9,967 bases of DNA from contig JASFKQ010000137.1 of assembly GCA_050118555.1 (NCBI GenBank), positions 1 through 9,967 of the forward strand, in the 5' to 3' direction. The first letter of the stretch is position 1, and every line of letters begins with the position of its first letter. Made by a program: the position numbers and the translations under genes. Positions 6,687 through 9,967 of this stretch are shown in pieces. The notes beneath the pieces are model-generated. The model saw only the letters and a program-made list of their open reading frames with translations. It had not been told where the DNA came from and searched no databases. This DNA comes from CALKKN01 sp050118555. Its GTDB lineage: Bacteria; Pseudomonadota; Gammaproteobacteria; Xanthomonadales; SZUA-36.

Positions 6687-6707
6687 CCTGGCTCGTGTGA
6701 GCCAGGT
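6686..6707 (+). other. Perfect 9-bp hairpin between bamB and der
   Basis: ACCTGGCTC (6686-6694) and GAGCCAGGT (6699-6707) form a perfect 9-bp stem around a GTGT tetraloop. It starts on the last base of the bamB stop codon and ends 14 bases before the der GTG. No T-run follows, so an efficient intrinsic terminator is unlikely; it may stabilise the upstream message or limit der translation. Confidence 0.65.
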
Positions 6708-6721
6708 CCGGGATCGCGCCC

Positions 6722-8122
6722 GTGCTGCCGGTAGTCGCCATCGTCGGACGACCCAACGTCGGTAAGTCCACACTGTTCAATGCGCTCACCCGCACGCGCG
6801 ACGCGCTCGTCGCGGATATGCCGGGCGTGACGCGCGACCGTCAGTATGGCGTTTCCCGCACGGGCGCCGTTCCCTGCCTCCTGGTGGACACCGGCGGCCT
6901 CGTCTCGCAGGCTGACGGAATCGAATACCTCACCGCAAGGCAGGTCGAGCAGGCCATCGATGAATCGGACCTGGTCTTGTTCGTGGTCAGTGCGCGCGAC
7001 GGGCTTTCGCCCGAGGACGAAGCCATTGCGGCGCGTTTGCGGCGTGCCTCCAAGACGATCCTGCTGGTCGCCAACAAGGTTGACGGCATGGACGAGCGCA
7101 CGGCGCTCGCCGAATTCGCTCGCCTGGGTCTGGGTGAAGCTCTGCCGGTGTCCGGTTCGCACCAGCGAGGGCTGGACACCATGATGGAGGCCGCGGCGGA
7201 CCTGCTGCCCGTCGCCCCCGAAGAGCAAGAGGAGGCCGTCGAGGAAGATGTGCTGCGCCTGGCGGTGGTGGGGCGGCCGAACGTTGGCAAATCGACTCTG
7301 GTGAACCGCCTGCTGGGCGAGGATCGGGTGCTCGCCTTCGATGAGCCGGGCACCACCCGCGACACCATCAGCACGCGACTGGAGCGCGACGGACAGGTTT
7401 ATGAGCTGATCGATACGGCGGGCGTCCGACGCCGCTCCCGGATCAGCGAGAGCGTTGAGAAGTTCAGCACCATCAAGGCTCTGCAGGCGATCGAACGAGC
7501 CCACGTGGTGGTGTTGATGCTCGATGCCCGGGAAGGCCTCACGGACCAGGATACGACCCTGTTGAGCCACATCCTGGAGCAGGGCAGGGCCATGGTCATC
7601 GCACTGAACAAGTGGGACGGTCTGGACCCGGAACATCGCAAGATGGTGCGGGCCGAGCTCGACCGGCGGCTCAGTTACGCGAGTTGGGCGCAGGTGGTGA
7701 CCCTGTCCGCGTTGCACGGGTCGGGCATACAGGAGTTGATCCAGGCCGTGCAGAGGGCGTGGCGCAGCGCAACGATGGATTTCAGCACTCCGGAACTGAC
7801 ACGCGTGCTGAAAGCCGCGTTCGAAGCGCATCAGCCGCCAATGAAGCAGGGTCGGGTCGCCAAGCTTCGCTATGCGCACGCGGGCGGCAAGCTACCGCCA
7901 CGGATCATAATCCACGGCACACGCACGGACACCGTCCCCGAGGCCTATCGCCGCTACCTGTCCAACCGCTTCATCCAGCACTTCAAGCTGCGGGGGACGC
8001 CGTTGTTCATCGATTTTCGCGATAGCGAGAACCCGTACAAAGGGCGCAAGAACGTATTGACGAAGCGGCAACTGGAAAAGCGCAAGCGCTTGAAGAAGTT
8101 CACCGGTCGCAAGCGGCGTTGA
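6722..8122 (+). CDS. der: Ribosome biogenesis GTPase Der (EngA)
   Basis: Der is an essential double-Era-like GTPase that acts in late assembly of the 50S subunit. The 466-residue product has both G domains. Domain 1 has the P-loop GRPNVGKST (9-17), DTGG (56-59) and NKVD (118-121). Domain 2 has GRPNVGKST (184-192), DTAG (231-234) and NKWD (296-299). An acidic linker (EEQEEAVEED, 167-176) separates them. A KH-like domain follows (about 355-440, including GTRTDTVPEAYRRYLSNRF), then a strongly basic tail (441-466) suited to rRNA contact. The GTG at 6722 gives MLPVVAIVGRPNVGKS, the family's usual N-terminus; GGGA (6710-6713) 8 bases upstream is a modest ribosome site. It is 35 bases after bamB, with a perfect hairpin between. 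It is the last gene of the block and is convergent with the peroxidase gene. Confidence 0.97.
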   Translation: MLPVVAIVGRPNVGKSTLFNALTRTRDALVADMPGVTRDRQYGVSRTGAVPCLLVDTGGLVSQADGIEYLTARQVEQAIDESDLVLFVVSARDGLSPEDEAIAARLRRASKTILLVANKVDGMDERTALAEFARLGLGEALPVSGSHQRGLDTMMEAAADLLPVAPEEQEEAVEEDVLRLAVVGRPNVGKSTLVNRLLGEDRVLAFDEPGTTRDTISTRLERDGQVYELIDTAGVRRRSRISESVEKFSTIKALQAIERAHVVVLMLDAREGLTDQDTTLLSHILEQGRAMVIALNKWDGLDPEHRKMVRAELDRRLSYASWAQVVTLSALHGSGIQELIQAVQRAWRSATMDFSTPELTRVLKAAFEAHQPPMKQGRVAKLRYAHAGGKLPPRIIIHGTRTDTVPEAYRRYLSNRFIQHFKLRGTPLFIDFRDSENPYKGRKNVLTKRQLEKRKRLKKFTGRKRR

Positions 8123-8140
8123 GGCCTGCGATCGGTACGC

Positions 8141-8155
8141 GCCCCGGAGGGGGGC
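8141..8155. terminator. Weak GC hairpin between convergent der and peroxidase genes
   Basis: GCCCC (8141-8145) and GGGGC (8151-8155) can pair around a GGAGG loop in the 32-base gap between the two stop codons, touching the last base of the peroxidase stop. It has no T-run on either strand and other registers of the G-run are possible. Its position between convergent genes is the main reason to suspect a shared terminator. Confidence 0.25.
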
Positions 8156-8643
8156 TACATCGTCCAGGAACCGAGGTGCCTCTCGATATCGTGCCGAAAG
8201 CCGGGATCGTCGGGCTCGACCTTCGAAGGCCAGTGCTGGATCAGGTCGCCGTCGCGGCCGAACAGGTACTTGAAGAAATTCCAGCGGGGCAGCACATCGC
8301 TGGTGAATTCCTCGCGCATCGCGATGAACAGCGGGTGTGCGCCCACCCCGAGTATGGAGTGCTTTTCGGTCAGCGGGAACGTGACGTTGAAGCGGCTGCT
8401 GCAAAAGGCCTGTATCTCTTCGGAAGTTCCCGGTTCCTGCTCCCCGAAGTCGTTACAGGGGATGCCGATCACTACCAGCCCCGAGGGGCGGTATTCCTCC
8501 CACATGGCCTGCAGCTTCGCATACTGCGGCGTGTATCCGCATTCCGAAGCCGTGTTGACGATCAGCAGCGGCTGGCCCTTCCAGCGGTCCAGCGGCATGC
8601 TCGAACCGTTGATCGATCGAAAACTGAATTCGTGTACGCGCAT
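8155..8643 (-). CDS. Glutathione peroxidase family thiol peroxidase
   Basis: Thioredoxin-fold peroxidase that reduces hydrogen peroxide or lipid hydroperoxides using glutathione or thioredoxin. The product is 162 residues (usual 155-185). Visible family motifs are the peroxidatic cysteine C35 in NTASECGYTPQY, IPCNDFGEQEPGTSEEI (61-77) and RWNFFKYL (120-127) with the tetrad Trp121 and Asn122. The tetrad Gln, usually in CNQFG, is Asp65 here; from memory NDFG also occurs in other proteobacterial members. Cys63 and Cys81 are additional cysteines, and one could act as resolving cysteine in a thioredoxin-dependent cycle. I start at the ATG at 8643-8641 because GGAGGG lies about 7 bases upstream; an in-frame ATG at 8691 would add 16 atypical residues. 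There is no signal peptide, so it is probably cytoplasmic. It is divergent from folD. Confidence 0.9.
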   Translation of the reverse strand: MRVHEFSFRSINGSSMPLDRWKGQPLLIVNTASECGYTPQYAKLQAMWEEYRPSGLVVIGIPCNDFGEQEPGTSEEIQAFCSSRFNVTFPLTEKHSILGVGAHPLFIAMREEFTSDVLPRWNFFKYLFGRDGDLIQHWPSKVEPDDPGFRHDIERHLGSWTM

Positions 8644-8650
8644 CCGACGT

Positions 8651-8656
8651 CCCTCC
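8651..8656 (-). promoter_or_regulatory. Ribosome binding site of the peroxidase gene
   Basis: Read on the - strand this is GGAGGG, about 7 bases before the ATG at 8643-8641. It decides the start against the upstream in-frame ATG at 8691. Confidence 0.75.
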
Positions 8657-8659
8657 CTG

Positions 8660-8691
8660 TTTTCAAATAAAATACAATGCCAGTCCGTCAA
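8660..8691. promoter_or_regulatory. Divergent promoter region of the peroxidase gene and folD
   Basis: The 78 bases between the two start codons contain an AT-rich core at about 8660-8678. On the + strand TACAAT (8673-8678) is a 5-of-6 -10 match for folD, without a clear -35. Transcription from it would start near 8685, after the ATG at 8677, which supports the later folD start at 8722. On the - strand TTGACG (8691-8686) is a good -35, but the hexamer 16 bases on, TATTTG, is a poor -10 and would leave almost no leader before the ribosome site. Confidence 0.4.
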
Positions 8692-8721
8692 TCCCTGCAG
8701 CCAACGCGAGCCTCCCGGAAC

Positions 8722-9627
8722 ATGAACGATACGAACGACAGCCAGACGAACGCAAAATTACTCGACGGGAAGAAGGTCAGCGGTGCCATTATCTCATGTG
8801 TTCGAGACGCGATTGAACAGAACGTGGAGCAGGGCGGCCGCCGGCCTGGCCTGGCGGTGGTGCTGGTGGGAAGCGATCCCGCCTCGGCCATCTACGTCAA
8901 GGCCAAACGCCGCGATTGCGAGCGGGCCGGAATCCTGGCGCGGGACTACGACCTGCCGGAAACCACCAGCCAGGAGGAGTTGCTGGAGCTTATCGACCGG
9001 CTGAACGCCGACCCGGAAGTCGACGGAATCCTCGTGCAGCTGCCGTTGCCGGAACAGATCGATGAGGTCGAGGTCACCAACCGCATCAGCGCCGACAAGG
9101 ACGTCGACGGCTTTCACGCGTTCAACGTGGGCAAGCTCGCGCTCCGCCAGCCGGGACTGCGCCCCTGTACGCCGCGGGGCGTGATGGCCCTCCTGCACTA
9201 CTACGGGATCGCCAACCGCTCCATGCATGCGGTCGTGGTGGGGGCTTCGAACATCGTCGGTCGGCCCATGGCGCTGGAGTTGCTGCTCACGGGATCCACG
9301 GTCACGGTCAGCCACCGATTCACGAAGAATCTGGAAGAGCACGTCAGGAGCGCGGAATTGCTGATCAGTGCCATCGGTAAACCCGGTGTCGTCGATTCGG
9401 ATTGGATCCGCCCCGGCGCCATCGTCGTGGACGTGGGTATCTACCGTCTCCCCAACGGCAAGATCATCGGTGACATCGATTTCGATTCCGCCTCGAAGCG
9501 CGCCAGCTGGATCAGCCCGGTGCCCGGAGGGGTCGGACCGATGACCCGGGCCATGCTGATGCTGAACACCGCTGAGGCGGCCGGCCTGACGGTGAATCTG
9601 CCATACAAGCCACAGCCCACGGGCTGA
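8722..9627 (+). CDS. folD: Bifunctional methylenetetrahydrofolate dehydrogenase/methenyltetrahydrofolate cyclohydrolase
   Basis: FolD interconverts 5,10-methylene-, 5,10-methenyl- and 10-formyl-tetrahydrofolate, using NADP, and supplies one-carbon units for purines and initiator formyl-Met-tRNA. The 301-residue product aligns throughout with E. coli FolD (288). The substrate and catalytic residues Tyr58 and Lys62 (YVKAK), Gln106 (GILVQLPLP) and Asp129 (DKDVDGFH) match E. coli Y50, K54, Q98 and D121. The dinucleotide-binding part has VVVGASNIVGRPM (171-183) and HRFTKNL, and the C-terminal signature is PVPGGVGPMT (266-275). In the usually conserved DVGINR stretch Asn is Tyr (DVGIYR, 237-242). 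I prefer the ATG at 8722 to the in-frame ATG at 8677, which has no ribosome site and adds 15 unrelated residues; the ribosome site at 8722 is itself weak. Confidence 0.95.
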   Translation: MNDTNDSQTNAKLLDGKKVSGAIISCVRDAIEQNVEQGGRRPGLAVVLVGSDPASAIYVKAKRRDCERAGILARDYDLPETTSQEELLELIDRLNADPEVDGILVQLPLPEQIDEVEVTNRISADKDVDGFHAFNVGKLALRQPGLRPCTPRGVMALLHYYGIANRSMHAVVVGASNIVGRPMALELLLTGSTVTVSHRFTKNLEEHVRSAELLISAIGKPGVVDSDWIRPGAIVVDVGIYRLPNGKIIGDIDFDSASKRASWISPVPGGVGPMTRAMLMLNTAEAAGLTVNLPYKPQPTG

Positions 9628-9630
9628 CGC

Positions 9631-9967
9631 TCAGGTTTCGTCGGGGCTGTCCAGGCGGTCCTGCAACAGCGCTCTGGCCTCCTCCAGTCCGGTGGCCGGC
9701 ACATCTTCCTCCGGCGGGAATTCCAGCCCAAGCGCATGCATCCCCTGGCGGATGATGTCCGCGATCTGCCAACGCAGGTACCAGCGGTCGTCGGCCGGAA
9801 TGCAGAACCACGGCGCCCAGGCGCGTGACGTCTCGTTCAGCATGTGCATCAGCGCCTCGTCATAGGCCGCCCGCTGGTTCGACTCCCGCACATCGCCGAG
9901 GGAAAACTTCCAGCGCTTTTCCGGGGTGTCGAGGCGCTCGAGAAAACGCTTGGCCTGGCGCGAGGGC
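9631..9967 (-). CDS. Polyphosphate kinase 2 (PPK2) family protein, C-terminal part
   Basis: PPK2 enzymes transfer phosphate between polyphosphate and nucleotides (GDP/ADP, or AMP, depending on class). Only the last 111 residues are in the window; the frame is open to the right edge, so the start lies outside. The visible part carries typical PPK2 C-terminal motifs: RQAKRFLERLDTPEKRWKFS, then the helical stretch ending AYDEALMHMLNETS, then APWFCIPADDRWYLRWQIAD, which matches the family's APWYVIPADxKW(Y/F)xR. The Walker A and B region would be upstream and cannot be checked, so class and substrate stay open. A GTG at 9891-9889 is internal to the conserved domain and is not the real start. The gene converges on folD with 3 bases between the stop codons and no visible terminator. 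Confidence 0.88.
   Translation of the reverse strand, partial: PSRQAKRFLERLDTPEKRWKFSLGDVRESNQRAAYDEALMHMLNETSRAWAPWFCIPADDRWYLRWQIADIIRQGMHALGLEFPPEEDVPATGLEEARALLQDRLDSPDET

Noticed and set aside
5418..7879. Two - strand frames of about 450 codons across bamB and der
   Set aside because: Both are antisense to clear bamB and der coding sequence, overlap each other, and show no family motif.
8119..8670. A + strand frame of 183 codons opposite the peroxidase gene
   Set aside because: It is antisense to a protein with intact glutathione peroxidase motifs, and its own product has no recognisable domain.
8644..8691. A longer start for the peroxidase at 8691
   Set aside because: The ATG at 8643 has a strong ribosome site, and the extra 16 residues include translated AT-rich promoter-like sequence.
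1..9967. Mobile elements, CRISPR, toxin-antitoxin, phage defence or a biosynthetic cluster
   Set aside because: Apart from the short left edge, the coding sequence is accounted for by core metabolic, translation and envelope genes; no direct repeat arrays, transposase motifs or attachment-like duplications were seen.

Overview
This is a 10 kb piece of a GC-rich gammaproteobacterial chromosome made almost entirely of core housekeeping genes. The order ndk, rlmN, pilF, rodZ, hisS, yfgM, bamB, der on the + strand is the classic gammaproteobacterial block; Pseudomonas aeruginosa, as I recall, has the same genes with ispG between rodZ and hisS. Gene content, GC-rich coding sequence and ATGA stop/start overlaps fit a free-living, GC-rich gammaproteobacterium; I cannot name a genus. 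No mobile element, CRISPR array, tRNA or rRNA is visible.

Layout. 1-182: window edge with a hairpin (41-66), then an abruptly AT-rich stretch (about 91-165) with a good extended -10 and a strong ribosome site for ndk. 183-3407: ndk, rlmN, pilF, rodZ; the last three are joined by 4-base ATGA overlaps. 3408-3474: a 67-base gap with a strong hairpin, where ispG would be expected and is missing. 3475-4746: hisS. 4747-4869: a 123-base gap with an extended -10 promoter. 4870-8122: yfgM and bamB (ATGA overlap), a short gap with a 9-bp perfect hairpin, then der. 8155-8643 on the - strand: a glutathione peroxidase convergent with der. 8722-9627: folD, divergent from the peroxidase. 9631 to the right edge on the - strand: the C-terminal part of a polyphosphate kinase 2 family protein, convergent with folD and separated from it by 3 bases.

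How the genes fit together. The main block mixes nucleotide supply (Ndk), translation accuracy and capacity (RlmN, HisS, Der) and envelope assembly (PilF for the type IV pilus secretin, RodZ for rod shape, YfgM and BamB for periplasmic chaperoning and outer-membrane protein insertion). FolD (one-carbon folate metabolism), the peroxidase and the PPK2 protein are independent units with alternating orientation.

I found no undescribed system. The points most worth checking are the missing ispG with a hairpin in its place, the hairpins at three within-block junctions that are not stop/start-coupled (none stands out at the overlapping ones), and the Gln-to-Asp change in the peroxidase catalytic tetrad.
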